A stretch of 64,000 nucleotides of DNA, taken from Comamonas sp. (GTDB lineage Bacteria; Pseudomonadota; Gammaproteobacteria; Burkholderiales; Burkholderiaceae_C). Location: positions 248,001-312,000 of the forward strand of contig JAQVCA010000003.1 of the NCBI GenBank assembly GCA_028690035.1. Reading direction: 5' to 3'. The position numbers and the translations under genes are program-made. This document shows, in pieces, positions 1 through 8,561 of this stretch. The stretch's first letter is position 1. Each line of letters opens with the position of its first letter. The notes under the pieces are model-generated. The model was given only the letters and a program-made list of their open reading frames with translations. It had not been told where the DNA came from and ran no database searches.

Positions 1-1305
1 GAGTTGCTGCAGCTGCACCTGGACCTGCAGGGTGCGCTGCTGCGCATCGAACTGGCCCTGCGCCTGCAGCTGGCCACCGTCGTCGCCGGGCAGCTGCCAG
101 TGCAGCTGTTCCAGCGTCCAGTGCGCGCCCTCAAGCTGGGCCTGGGCCTGCAGGCGGCGCAGGGGTAGGGCGGGCAGGTCCCAAGCGCCAGGCTGGGCGT
201 TGCGCAGATCGGTCTGCAGGGCCCAGACGCCTTGCGGGGTGGTGTCGATGTGCAGGTGGCCGCTGATGTCACTGGCCGGCAAGGCATGCGCCAGCAGGGC
301 CAGGTTCAGGTGCTGGAGCGTGGCGCGCACCTGGGGCAGGGGCTGGGCCTGCCAGGGGGCGATGGTGGCCTGCAGGTCAGCAGCCAGCGCCTGGGTGCTG
401 GGCAGGGCTGCATCGCCGGTGTGGATTTCGGCATCGGCATCGGCATCGGTATGTACCTGCGCCTGGGCCGTCAGCTGCAGCTGCGCCTGGGCACCGGCCA
501 GGGTGCCGCTCAGGCTGGCCAGCGCTTGCAGGTGCAGCAGCTGGGGCGTCTGGGGCAGCTGCGCCTGCAGATCGGGCGGTGCAGGCAGGCGCGCCTGGGC
601 GCTGGCGCGCAGTTGCATGGGCGCAGCGCCTTGCAGCTGCAGCTGGGCGCGGTACTGGCCCGGGGGCGCATCGGGGCCATTGGCCGGGTGGGCGACGGCC
701 ATGTCCAGCTGGTGCTGCTGGCCGTCGTAGCCGTAGGTGGCCTGCACCTGACGCAGCTGGGCGCTGGGCGCATCGCCCCAGGTGAGCAGGTCGATGCGCA
801 GGGGCACGGCCAGCTGCAGCGGCAGCGTCAGCTGCTGTAAGGGCTGGGCGGGCGTGTCGTCGGGCGCAGGCTTGGGTTGGGTGCGGATGTGCAGGGCAGC
901 CAGATGCAGCTGCTCGATGGGCAGGCGCCGCTGCCACAGCGTGCCCAAGTCCCAGCGCAGGGTGAAATCCTGAATCTGTAGCTGCAACCGCTTGCTGGAT
1001 AAGCGCAAACTGCCAATTTTTCCACCAAAACGCAGGCTGCCCTGGGCGTCTTGCACGTCCAAGGTGGTGTCGGCGGGCAGCCAGCGCTGGGCCAGGGCCA
1101 GGGTGTGTGCCAGCGAGTGTTCGCGCCCGCTCCACCACCACAGGCTGCCCAGGGCCAGCACCAGCAGCAGGCCCAGAGTCAGCAGCGCCAGCAGCACCAG
1201 GCGCAGGGGGCGTCGGGGCGCTGCGCGTGCGCGCTGCTGCGTGCGCGCAGGGGGAGGCGTGCCGGGGGCATCCAGGGTGGGATCGCGGCGCTCTTGCTCT
1301 TGCAT
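1..1305 (-). CDS. tamB: Translocation and assembly module protein TamB, N-terminal part
   Basis: The frame is open from the ATG at 1305 to the window edge, so about 435 N-terminal residues are present. After a basic, Pro/Arg-rich cytoplasmic stretch there is one membrane anchor at about residues 34-58 (Leu-rich, ending in three Trp), then a long repetitive beta-type region with many LQAQLQL-like strands. This matches the TamB family, whose members are usually above 1200 residues: inner-membrane-anchored, bridge-like proteins that span the periplasm and help move lipids or outer-membrane proteins. It starts 9 bp after the tamA stop, the usual tamAB pair. The DUF490 C-terminus lies outside the window, so the call rests on the anchor, composition and neighbour. 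Confidence 0.85.
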   Translation of the reverse strand, partial: MQEQERRDPTLDAPGTPPPARTQQRARAAPRRPLRLVLLALLTLGLLLVLALGSLWWWSGREHSLAHTLALAQRWLPADTTLDVQDAQGSLRFGGKIGSLRLSSKRLQLQIQDFTLRWDLGTLWQRRLPIEQLHLAALHIRTQPKPAPDDTPAQPLQQLTLPLQLAVPLRIDLLTWGDAPSAQLRQVQATYGYDGQQHQLDMAVAHPANGPDAPPGQYRAQLQLQGAAPMQLRASAQARLPAPPDLQAQLPQTPQLLHLQALASLSGTLAGAQAQLQLTAQAQVHTDADADAEIHTGDAALPSTQALAADLQATIAPWQAQPLPQVRATLQHLNLALLAHALPASDISGHLHIDTTPQGVWALQTDLRNAQPGAWDLPALPLRRLQAQAQLEGAHWTLEQLHWQLPGDDGGQLQAQGQFDAQQRTLQVQVQLQQL

Positions 1306-1314
1306 AGGCGGTGG

Positions 1315-3198
1315 TTAGAAGTTGAAGCCCAGGCGCACATGCAGGCGCAGCTGTTGCGTCTTGAAGCCGTAGGCCAGATCGGCCTGCAGCGGCCCGACGG
1401 GGCTTTTCCAGCGGATGCCGGTGCCCGCGCCCACGTACAGCTGCGTGGCGGCGAAGTCGTCGGCCACCGTGCCGGCATCGATGAACACGGTGTGCTCCCA
1501 GTCCTGGCGGTTGCCCGCCAGCACCATCGGGCGCTGCCATTCCAGGCTGCCCGAGGCCAGGTAGCGCCCGCCGATCACGGTATCGACGTCGGTGCGCGTG
1601 CCAATGCTTTGGTAGCTATAGCCGCGCACGGTGGTGTCGCCACCGGACAGAAACAGCAGCGTCAGCGGCATGGGCGCATCGCTGCGCGCCACCAGTGCGC
1701 CGAGGTTGGCGCGCCAGGCCAGGCGGCCCCGACGCCGGGTGGCGTCGTCGCGCTCCAGGGGCTGAAAGTACTGCCAGCGCAGCGAGGCGCGCACAAAAGG
1801 CGAGCGCTGCGGCGTCAGCGTGCTGCCCAGCCCGATCTCGGTGGCCAGGCCATAGCCGCGCGTGGGGTTGGTGGGGTTGTTGAAGTAGCGCCCCGTCCAG
1901 CCGTAGTTCGCGCTCAGGGCCGAGCTGGACTGCGGAGCGTTGGCGCCCTGGGGGTTGGCCAGGTCGTAGCGCAGCGCGTAGTAGCGGTCCACCTGGTCTT
2001 CGTTCTTGCTGCGCCCGGCGCTCAGGGCCACGCTGTTGGTCTGGTAGTCGGCCAGCTCGGCGCGCTCGGCCTGGGCGCTGGTGAACCAGTTCCAGCCGGT
2101 GTGGTCGGGCAGGGAATACAGGCGCGTGGACGCTAGCGGGTTTTGTCGATCCAGCTGCAATTTGTTCTGCGCCTGCCAGCCCAGGCCGGGCACGCGGTGG
2201 TGGGTGTGATCCAGCGAGACGCGCAAGCCCGTGTCGGTGCTCATACCCAGGCCATAGACCCATTTTTGCAGCGGCGCTTCGCGCACCTGGGCCAACACGG
2301 GCACCTGCACCTGGGCCTGGCCCGGGGGGGCTTGGTCGGTCATCAGCGTCAAAAAGACCGAATCGAACAGCCCCGTGGCCGCCAGACGCTGCTGCACATC
2401 CAGCAAGGTGCTTTGGCGGTATTCGGCCCCTTCGGGCAGGCGCGCCACGCGCAGCAGCCCGGCGGCGTCGTAGCGCGGCGCATCGCCGTCGGCATACTGA
2501 AACTGCAGCGGCCCAAAGCGGTAGAGCGGGCCGGTGTCGTACACCAGACGCAGCTGGACCTGCTGGGTGTCGGCATCGACATCGGCCCTGCTGTGCGCCA
2601 GCTGGGCGGTGGGGTAGCGCCGCGCTTGCAGGCTGCGCAGCCCCTCGGCCTTGGCGCCGTGCCAGGCGCTTTGGGTGAAAGGCTGGCCCACCTGCAGCGG
2701 CCAGTTGCGCGCCACGGCCTGGCGCTGCCAGCGCCCATCCTGCGCGTCGCCCTGCGGGCTGTGGACTTGAATGTCCAGCCCGGCCACGGTGGTTTGCTCG
2801 CCCGGATCGACCACGATGCGCACCGTGCGCAGCGCGTCAGAGTCGCGCGGCGGGTGGATGAGTTGCAGCTCGATCGTGGGCGAGAAATAGCCCAGCGTAC
2901 CCAGCAGCGAGCGAATGTTGGCATCGGCCACGCCCACCAGGCGCGTCAGCTCCTGGCGGCGCAGCCCCGGCAGATGCTGGTAGCGCTTGAGCTCCAGGTG
3001 CTGCTCGAGCACATCGCGCACAGCGGCGGGCTTGGCGCTGATCTCCAGCACAAAATTGGCCGGCGCGCTGGCCTCGGTGGCGCCGGGCTTGGCCAGCAGA
3101 CCGCAGCCACTGAGCAGCGCAGCGCACAGCCCACCCAGCAACCACCCACCCAGGCGCCGCCAGCACCCGCCGCTTACTTGGAGAGCTGGCGCATGCAT
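1315..3198 (-). CDS. tamA: TamA, Omp85-family outer membrane assembly protein
   Basis: 627 residues. The N-terminal third fits POTRA domains and the C-terminal half is an Omp85 barrel. The L6-loop motif VRGY is visible in GGDTTVRGYSYQ, and the chain ends in LRLHVRLGFNF with the terminal Phe typical of BAM substrates. TamA works with TamB in assembling outer-membrane proteins. The ATG at 3198 overlaps the upstream VWA gene by 25 bp; a longer frame exists but would run deep into that gene. Odd feature: the signal region reads AALLSGCG, a good lipobox with Cys32, so the protein may be lipidated or may simply have a Cys near a type I cleavage site. The start codon is less certain than the gene. 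Confidence 0.9.
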   Translation of the reverse strand: MHAPALQVSGGCWRRLGGWLLGGLCAALLSGCGLLAKPGATEASAPANFVLEISAKPAAVRDVLEQHLELKRYQHLPGLRRQELTRLVGVADANIRSLLGTLGYFSPTIELQLIHPPRDSDALRTVRIVVDPGEQTTVAGLDIQVHSPQGDAQDGRWQRQAVARNWPLQVGQPFTQSAWHGAKAEGLRSLQARRYPTAQLAHSRADVDADTQQVQLRLVYDTGPLYRFGPLQFQYADGDAPRYDAAGLLRVARLPEGAEYRQSTLLDVQQRLAATGLFDSVFLTLMTDQAPPGQAQVQVPVLAQVREAPLQKWVYGLGMSTDTGLRVSLDHTHHRVPGLGWQAQNKLQLDRQNPLASTRLYSLPDHTGWNWFTSAQAERAELADYQTNSVALSAGRSKNEDQVDRYYALRYDLANPQGANAPQSSSALSANYGWTGRYFNNPTNPTRGYGLATEIGLGSTLTPQRSPFVRASLRWQYFQPLERDDATRRRGRLAWRANLGALVARSDAPMPLTLLFLSGGDTTVRGYSYQSIGTRTDVDTVIGGRYLASGSLEWQRPMVLAGNRQDWEHTVFIDAGTVADDFAATQLYVGAGTGIRWKSPVGPLQADLAYGFKTQQLRLHVRLGFNF

Positions 3199-4361
3199 TG
3201 TTCCAACCCTTGCACCGTCAGCGGGTACATCTTGCCGCCCATGAGCTGCTGGATGATGTCGATGCTCTGGCGGTACTGCCACACGCCCTGGGGCTCGGGG
3301 TTGATCCAGGCGTAGTGCTGAAAGGCATCCGTGAGGCGCTGCAGCCAGGCAGCGCCGGGTTCGGCGTTCATGTACTCCACGCTGCCACCCGGTTGCAAGA
3401 TTTCATAGGGGCTCATGGTGGCATCGCCCACAAAGATCAGTTTGTAGTCTTGGTTGTACTTGCGGATGATGTCCCAGGTATCAAATTTTTCGGCAAAGCG
3501 GCGGCGGTTGTTCTTCCAGACAAAGTCGTACACGCAGTTGTGGAAGTAATAAAACTCCAAGTGCTTGAACTCGGCCTTGGCCGCTGAGAACAGCTCCTCA
3601 ACGCGCTGGATGTGGTCGTCCATCGTGCCGCCCACGTCCATGAGCAGCAGCACTTTGACGTTGTTGTGCCGCTCGGGAACCATCTGAATATCCAGCCACC
3701 CGGCATTGGCCGCCGTGCTGCGGATGGTGCCAGGCAAATCCAGCTCCAGCTCGCCGCCCTGGCGGGCAAATTTGCGCAGGCGGCGCAGCGCCACCTTGAT
3801 GTTGCGCGTGCCCAGCTCTTGCTGGTCGTCGTAATCGCGGTAGGCGCGCTGCTCCCACACCTTCACCGCGCTGCGGTTTTTGCCCGCCCCGCCAATGCGA
3901 ATGCCCGCCGGGTTGTAGCCGCCATGGCCAAAGGGGCTGGTGCCGCCGGTGCCAATCCATTTGTTGCCGCCCTGGTGGCGCTCTTTTTGCTCTTCCAGGC
4001 GTTTTTTCAGCGTCTCCATCAGCTCGTCCCAGCCCATGGCCTGCAGCGCGGCTTTTTCTTCGGGCGAGAGTTCGCGCTCCAGCATTTGGCGCAGCCAGTC
4101 CTGCGGGATGTCCTGCGTCAGGTCGGTGAGGATTTCCACGCCTTTGAAATAGGCCGCAAAGGCGCGGTCGAACTTGTCGAAGTGCTTTTCGTCCTTGACC
4201 AAGACGATGCGCGCCAGGTAGTAAAAATCGTCCAGGCTCCAGCCATCCTCAGACTTGGGGCCCACCACGCCCACCTGCAGGGCTTCGAGCAGGGCCAGAA
4301 ATTCTTTGACCGAAACCGGCAGCTTGGCTGCCCGCAAGGTGTAGAAAAAATCAATCAGCAT
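3174..4361 (-). CDS. VWA domain (CoxE-like) protein, MoxR partner
   Basis: 395 residues. The N-terminal half is helical and charged (LSPEEKAALQAMGWDEL; a Gly-rich linker near residues 130-155). The C-terminal half is a von Willebrand A fold with a MIDAS-like segment LLLMDVGGTMDDHI, where the usual DxSxS is replaced by DxGxT. Proteins of this CoxE-like group work with MoxR AAA+ ATPases as metal-insertion or complex-assembly chaperones. The matching MoxR gene is on the same strand at 7627-8469, with three unrelated genes in between. I cannot name the client. tamA follows with a 25-bp overlap, so co-transcription with tamAB is likely. Confidence 0.85.
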   Translation of the reverse strand: MLIDFFYTLRAAKLPVSVKEFLALLEALQVGVVGPKSEDGWSLDDFYYLARIVLVKDEKHFDKFDRAFAAYFKGVEILTDLTQDIPQDWLRQMLERELSPEEKAALQAMGWDELMETLKKRLEEQKERHQGGNKWIGTGGTSPFGHGGYNPAGIRIGGAGKNRSAVKVWEQRAYRDYDDQQELGTRNIKVALRRLRKFARQGGELELDLPGTIRSTAANAGWLDIQMVPERHNNVKVLLLMDVGGTMDDHIQRVEELFSAAKAEFKHLEFYYFHNCVYDFVWKNNRRRFAEKFDTWDIIRKYNQDYKLIFVGDATMSPYEILQPGGSVEYMNAEPGAAWLQRLTDAFQHYAWINPEPQGVWQYRQSIDIIQQLMGGKMYPLTVQGLEQCMRQLSK

Positions 4362-4400
4362 GAAAATTCCCTAACAAAAGGGCCACTGCGATACAGGGGA

Positions 4401-5393
4401 CTACCCTGGCAAGGCCAACATGTTTTCGATGAGGCGAATCATCACCTCTTTGCTGCTGGGGGCAGACTCGGCCACCAAGAGCGCCAGCGCCGCCAAGCCC
4501 ACATCGTTGATAACGGGTTCACCATTGCGAATCAATCGCCCATTACGCGCCAAAAAATCCACAAACAAAAACGCGCCACTGCGCTTGTTGCCGTCCGCAA
4601 AAGGATGGTTTTTGATGACGAAATACAGCAGGTGCGCGGCTTTGGCCTCGATCGTGGGATAGGCTGACTCGCCAAAAACCGTTTGCTCCAAATTGCCCAA
4701 AAGTGCCGCAAAACCATCGCTGCGCTCGCGGCCAAACAAATCGGTGGCCTCGCCCTTGGCGATTAGCTCGGCCTTCAATGTGGCGATGGCCGCGCGTGCC
4801 TCATCCAGTGTGGGCAGCGTGCCACCCGCACTGCCCGCCGGCGTACTCAGCAGCCCTTCGTCATAGCGTTGCAGCCACAAAAACGTCTGCGTGTAACGGG
4901 TGATCACATCCACCAGCCCACGGCCTTGGTCGGTGGTCAGTGCCTTGCCTGCTGCCGCCTTGCGCACCAATGCCAGCGTGGCCTCCAGCTCGGCTGCGTT
5001 TTGCTCGAAACGCTGGCGGTTAAGGGTAAAGCCTTGAGTCAGGTGCTGGTGCAGCACGCTGGTTGCCCACTGACGAAAACGTGTTGCTTGTGCAGAACTG
5101 ATGCGATAACCCACCGAGATGATGGCATCCAGGTTGTAGTGCCTGACCTGGCGCTGCACCTGCCGTTTGCCCTCTTGGCGAACTACCGAGAAATCCTCGG
5201 TAGTTGCCGCCTCCTGCAATTCCTGCTCCTTGTAGATGTTCTTCAAGTGCAGGCTGATGTTGTCGCTGGAGGTGCCGAACAGCTCCGCCATCTGTGCTTG
5301 CGACAACCAAACGGTCTCGCCTTCCAGCCGCACCTGCACCTGCACCTGCCCGTTGGCGAAGTCGAAAATAACGAGTTGGTTTTGTAAGCTCAT
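4401..5393 (-). CDS. RhuM-type protein fused to a Fic/Doc domain
   Basis: 330 residues from the ATG at 5393, which has AAGAAG 8 nt upstream; a GTG three codons earlier is possible. Residues 1-150 match the RhuM/virulence-protein type (WLSQAQMAELFGTSSDNISLHLKNI, then HYNLDAIISVGYRISS), which looks like a DNA-binding helix-turn-helix with its conserved tail. The C-terminal third has the Fic/Doc signature HPFADGNKRSG, with the catalytic His and the Asn-Lys-Arg form seen in Doc-like kinases rather than the GNGR of AMP-transferring Fic proteins. The RhuM-Fic architecture occurs in accessory regions, and toxin or defence roles have been proposed. It is the first of three accessory genes inside the MoxR-VWA pair. 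Substrate unknown. Confidence 0.85.
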   Translation of the reverse strand: MSLQNQLVIFDFANGQVQVQVRLEGETVWLSQAQMAELFGTSSDNISLHLKNIYKEQELQEAATTEDFSVVRQEGKRQVQRQVRHYNLDAIISVGYRISSAQATRFRQWATSVLHQHLTQGFTLNRQRFEQNAAELEATLALVRKAAAGKALTTDQGRGLVDVITRYTQTFLWLQRYDEGLLSTPAGSAGGTLPTLDEARAAIATLKAELIAKGEATDLFGRERSDGFAALLGNLEQTVFGESAYPTIEAKAAHLLYFVIKNHPFADGNKRSGAFLFVDFLARNGRLIRNGEPVINDVGLAALALLVAESAPSSKEVMIRLIENMLALPG

Positions 5394-5454
5394 AGCCCAC
5401 ACTTCTTGACAAAGGCTTCGGCACCAGGCGTGCGCAGGGTGTGAGTAAATTTAA

Positions 5455-5499
5455 ACAAAATAAGCCTTTAGCGCTTATGTAGCAAGCGGATGCAGCTCT
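5455..5499 (-). repeat. Half copy of the dispersed AGCTGC/CGCTTG repeat
   Basis: Read on the minus strand it begins AGAGCTGCATCCGCTTGC and ends GCGCTAAAGGCTTATTTTG. This aligns well with the copy at 23508-23553 (ATAGCTGCTTGCGCTTACT, then GCGCTAGAGGCTGATTTGG). The last eight codons and stop of the GNAT gene lie inside it, so the repeat supplies the C-terminal residues of that protein. Confidence 0.6.
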
Positions 5500-6077
5500 A
5501 AAAGATGAAGCAAATGGGTACGCACTTCGGGCCATTCACCCTGCTGCAGGCTGTACATCACCGTATCGCGAATCGTGCCATCGCGGCGCAGTGCGTGGCC
5601 GCGAATGACACCGTCTTTTTTGGCCCCCAGGCGTTCAATCGCCCGCTGGCTGGCGTGGTTGAAATTGTCCGTGCGCCAGCCCACCACGTTGCAGCCCAGC
5701 GCCTCGAAAGCATGCGCCAGCAGCAACAGCTTGCAGGTGGTATTGACGTGGCTGCGCTGCACGCTGCGGGCGTACCAGGTGTAGCCGATTTCCACGCGGC
5801 GCACGGCGGGCAAAATGTCGTGGTAGCTGCTGGTGCCCAGCACGCGGCCCGTTGCCTCGTCGATGACGGCAAAGGCAAAGCGGCTGCCCTCCTGGCGCAT
5901 GTGCAGCGCCGTCTCGATATAGGCGCGGGTGTTCTCGGGCTCGGGCACGCTGGTTACGCGCAGCTTCCACAATTTCCCGTCGGCAGCGGCGGCACGCAGG
6001 CCGTCCTCATGTTCCAACACCAACGGCTCCAGACGCACGCCATGGCGACTCAGGACGACAGGCTGCACAAAAGCCAT
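5475..6077 (-). CDS. GNAT family N-acetyltransferase (RimJ/RimL-like)
   Basis: 200 residues. The GNAT core is recognisable: VLGTSSYHDILPAVRRVEIGYTWYARSVQRSHVNTTCKLLLLAHAFEALGC in the acetyl-CoA-binding region, then the RimJ/RimL-type segment NHASQRAIERLGAKKDGVIRGH. The family transfers acetyl groups from acetyl-CoA to amines, N-termini or small molecules; the acceptor cannot be read from sequence. The normal phosphate-binding Q/RxxGxG/A is replaced by QRSHVNT, as in several RimJ-like members. The gene lies in the islet between RhuM-Fic and the Schlafen-like gene, with 81- and 103-bp A+T-rich gaps, so it may have its own promoter. Its 3' end runs into a copy of the dispersed repeat. Confidence 0.85.
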   Translation of the reverse strand: MAFVQPVVLSRHGVRLEPLVLEHEDGLRAAAADGKLWKLRVTSVPEPENTRAYIETALHMRQEGSRFAFAVIDEATGRVLGTSSYHDILPAVRRVEIGYTWYARSVQRSHVNTTCKLLLLAHAFEALGCNVVGWRTDNFNHASQRAIERLGAKKDGVIRGHALRRDGTIRDTVMYSLQQGEWPEVRTHLLHLLELHPLAT

Positions 6078-6097
6078 AGCAAAAATCCCCTTGTTTG

Positions 6098-6178
6098 GTT
6101 TGCGATGAAATGAAGTAAATCATTTAAATCAATAACTTAGTGAAATTTATTGGATTCACTTTAGTTTGCGCTGAAATG
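6098..6178. repeat. A+T-rich gap bounded by a 15-bp direct repeat
   Basis: GTTTGCGATGAAATG at 6098-6112 recurs as GTTTGCGCTGAAATG at 6164-6178 (14 of 15 identical). The repeats bracket a strongly A+T-rich spacer that also holds a small palindrome, AGTGAA-N10-TTCACT. The stretch fills the gap between the GNAT start and the Schlafen-like stop. It could be promoter and operator sequence for the GNAT gene or the scar of an insertion; the sequence alone does not decide. Confidence 0.5.
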
Positions 6179-6180
6179 GT

Positions 6181-7590
6181 TCAGGCCCATATCGGGATGT
6201 ACCGTGCATAGCGCCGGGACTCTGGAGCGTTGGGGTCGTTTTTGACCAGCCCCTGCTCCATGGTCGCGGTGATGATCTGCGATACGGTGTTGCTGCTGCC
6301 CTCGGACAGGCCGAAGCGTTCGCGCAGCGATTGGTTGGTCATCTGCTTGCGCAGCACGTACTGCAGCACGCAGTGCTGGTAACAAGCCCGTACGCGGTCG
6401 CTGCCGTTCATCTCCCGAAATGCCCGTGGCCCATAAATGACCACGGTCGTGCGCTTGTGCCCAGTCAAAAACTCCGGCGCGGGCAATTGCATCAGTTCGG
6501 CGGACTCAATCACCCGATCAATGCCACTGCTTTTTTCCTCGCAGATCCCGAAGCGACGCATCAAATCGGCCAGCCGTTCATTGCGGGATTGATAGCCATC
6601 AATAAACCGTTCCACTGGCACGATGGGCTCACCCGGATTGGAAATTTCCACACGATGGCTGAACACCTCGACAGTCGGTGATACACCACCCATCTCGAAG
6701 TCCTGATGGATCAGCGCGTTGGCCAGCAGCTCGCGAACCACCACCTCGGGCACCAGTTTGATCTCCTTGCGAATCGCGCCTTCGATCACCTCGTTCTGCG
6801 GCAGCTTGCCCATGACGTACTGCACCAGACCCGTAAAGCCCACGGCATAGCCCTTCTCGTCTGTCAGATCAGAAAGCGTCTGCAGCTTGGACTCGCCCGC
6901 ATAAACGATCACCCGCGCTGCTTTGCGGCCAATACTAGGAAAACTGCGCAGATTCTTGGCCAGCAAGATCGCACCGATATTCAAGATGTGAAAGCCTGTT
7001 GCGCTGCGCGTGATCAGGCGCTCATCGAGCAACCGGGAGAGCACGCCTGCCTGATCGGTGGGATAGGGAAGACGCAGCAGGTCAAAAAAAGTTTGCGTGT
7101 CCAGCAGCTGCACCACGTCTTGCGCCGACACATCCTGGAGTGCCGCAAACTCCAGCCAATCGGGCTGCCCTTCAGCAAAAATGCGGCGTAGCTGGTCTTC
7201 GCTCATTGGCACCAGCTCCTCACCGGAACGCATCAGATAGGCACCGTTGTAGTGGTAAGCCGTTCCTTTGGGTCGCCCTGGAATGATGAACACCACCACT
7301 CGCCCATCAGGGTGTGCGATGGCCTCGACATCCACACGAAAGCCCAGCCACTGGAACAGTTTTTCCGCCGTGCCTTGTGTATCGGCAAAAGCGGCACTGC
7401 CCACGACCGGGCGTGGCAGCTTGTCGGCAATACCCAGCACCAAGTGCCCGCCGCCTTCATTGGCGATGGCTACGCAATAGCGGCACAGTTTGGTGGTGTC
7501 GTATTGCTGCTGGGCTTCTTTGAACTCCAGATTCTGGGTTTCTGATGCACTGCTGCGCCAAAGATCAATCTGATCGGTGGTGATGCTCAT
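6181..7590 (-). CDS. Schlafen/AlbA_2-type ATP-binding protein with C-terminal helix-turn-helix
   Basis: 469 residues. Residues about 15-130 are the AlbA_2/Schlafen domain, with the signature ETQNLEFKEA and ANEGGGHLVLGIAD. A GHKL-like ATP-binding region follows, with the N-box-type motif ELLANALIHQDF and NPGEPIVPVE. The C-terminus looks like a winged helix (LRKQMTNQSLRERFGLSEGSSNTVSQII). Proteins of this layout are usually annotated as putative transcriptional regulators or ATP-dependent helicase-like factors, and the Schlafen domain is frequent in defence and toxin contexts. It lies 36 bp upstream of nothing but the islet: the MoxR stop is 36 bp before its start. Base composition is visibly richer in A+T than the tam or MoxR genes, which suggests transfer. 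Confidence 0.85.
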   Translation of the reverse strand: MSITTDQIDLWRSSASETQNLEFKEAQQQYDTTKLCRYCVAIANEGGGHLVLGIADKLPRPVVGSAAFADTQGTAEKLFQWLGFRVDVEAIAHPDGRVVVFIIPGRPKGTAYHYNGAYLMRSGEELVPMSEDQLRRIFAEGQPDWLEFAALQDVSAQDVVQLLDTQTFFDLLRLPYPTDQAGVLSRLLDERLITRSATGFHILNIGAILLAKNLRSFPSIGRKAARVIVYAGESKLQTLSDLTDEKGYAVGFTGLVQYVMGKLPQNEVIEGAIRKEIKLVPEVVVRELLANALIHQDFEMGGVSPTVEVFSHRVEISNPGEPIVPVERFIDGYQSRNERLADLMRRFGICEEKSSGIDRVIESAELMQLPAPEFLTGHKRTTVVIYGPRAFREMNGSDRVRACYQHCVLQYVLRKQMTNQSLRERFGLSEGSSNTVSQIITATMEQGLVKNDPNAPESRRYARYIPIWA

Positions 7591-7626
7591 AGGCTGCGTT
7601 TCTTCAGAAAAGCTTCAATCAGTGCA

Positions 7627-8469
7627 TCAGCGGTTGCGCTGGTTCATGAACACCAGTTTTTCAAACAGGGAGATGTCTTGCTCATTCTTCAACAGCGCGC
7701 CCACCAGCGGGGGGACGCTGATTTTTTGCTCGTCGCTGTGCAGGGCTTCGGGGGGGATTTCTTCGGCCAGCAGCAATTTGAGCCAGTCCACCAGCTCGCT
7801 GGTCGAGGGTTTTTTCTTCAGGCCGGGCAGCTTGCGGATTTCGTAGAACACGCGCATGGCGGCATCGAGCAGCTCGCCCTTGAGGCCGGGAAAGTGCACA
7901 TCCACGATCTGGCGCATGGTGTCCGCCTCGGGGAACTTGATGTAGTGGAAGAAGCAGCGGCGCAAAAACGCATCGGGCAGCTCTTTCTCGTTGTTCGAGG
8001 TGATGAACACCAGGGGCCGGTGCTTGGCGCGGATGAGCTGGCGCGTCTCGTAGCAATAGAACTCCATGCGATCGAGCTCACGCAGCAAGTCGTTGGGAAA
8101 CTCAATGTCCGCTTTGTCGATTTCGTCGATCAGCAGCGCCACGGGTTGCTCGGCGGTGAAGGCCTGCCACAGCACGCCTTGCACGATGTAGTTGTCGATG
8201 ACTTGTGCGCGCGCATCGCCCAGTTGGCTGTCGCGCAGGCGGTTTACCGCGTCGTATTCGTACAGCCCCTGCTGCGCCTTGGTGGTGGATTTGATGTGCC
8301 ACTGCAGCAGCGGCATGCCCAGCGCTTGGGCCGCTTCTTCGGCCAGCATGGTTTTGCCGGTGCCCGGTTCGCCCTTGACCAGCAAGGGGCGCTGCAGCTG
8401 GATGGCGGCGTTGACGGCCAGCATCAGATCGGGGGTGGCGACGTAATTCTCAGAACCTTGGAATTTCAT
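7627..8469 (-). CDS. MoxR-type AAA+ ATPase
   Basis: 280 residues from the MKFQGSENYVATPDL start, which fits the N-terminus I expect for this subfamily. In-frame ATGs at 8478, 8487, 8493 and 8505 leave the exact start open, and none has a clear ribosome site. Walker A is GEPGTGKT, Walker B LLIDEIDKAD, sensor 1 FITSNNEKELPDAF, and LRRC carries the arginine finger. MoxR ATPases use ATP hydrolysis with a VWA protein to activate or load cofactors into enzyme complexes. The VWA partner lies about 3.2 kb further on the same strand, behind three accessory genes. The upstream neighbour is the DUF1841 gene. Confidence 0.93.
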   Translation of the reverse strand: MKFQGSENYVATPDLMLAVNAAIQLQRPLLVKGEPGTGKTMLAEEAAQALGMPLLQWHIKSTTKAQQGLYEYDAVNRLRDSQLGDARAQVIDNYIVQGVLWQAFTAEQPVALLIDEIDKADIEFPNDLLRELDRMEFYCYETRQLIRAKHRPLVFITSNNEKELPDAFLRRCFFHYIKFPEADTMRQIVDVHFPGLKGELLDAAMRVFYEIRKLPGLKKKPSTSELVDWLKLLLAEEIPPEALHSDEQKISVPPLVGALLKNEQDISLFEKLVFMNQRNR

Positions 8470-8561
8470 CGATTGCATGGATTTCATCGTCATGGGGCAA
8501 ACCATCCAGAAGGCAAATGGGAAGAGGTGGGGGAAATCGGTGCGGGGTGCGGGGTGCGCGT

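Noticed and set aside
1051..3315. Long plus-strand open frames opposite tamB/tamA and the VWA gene
   Set aside because: They are GC-rich shadows with Arg/Ala/His-biased, non-family protein sequence opposite well-supported genes.
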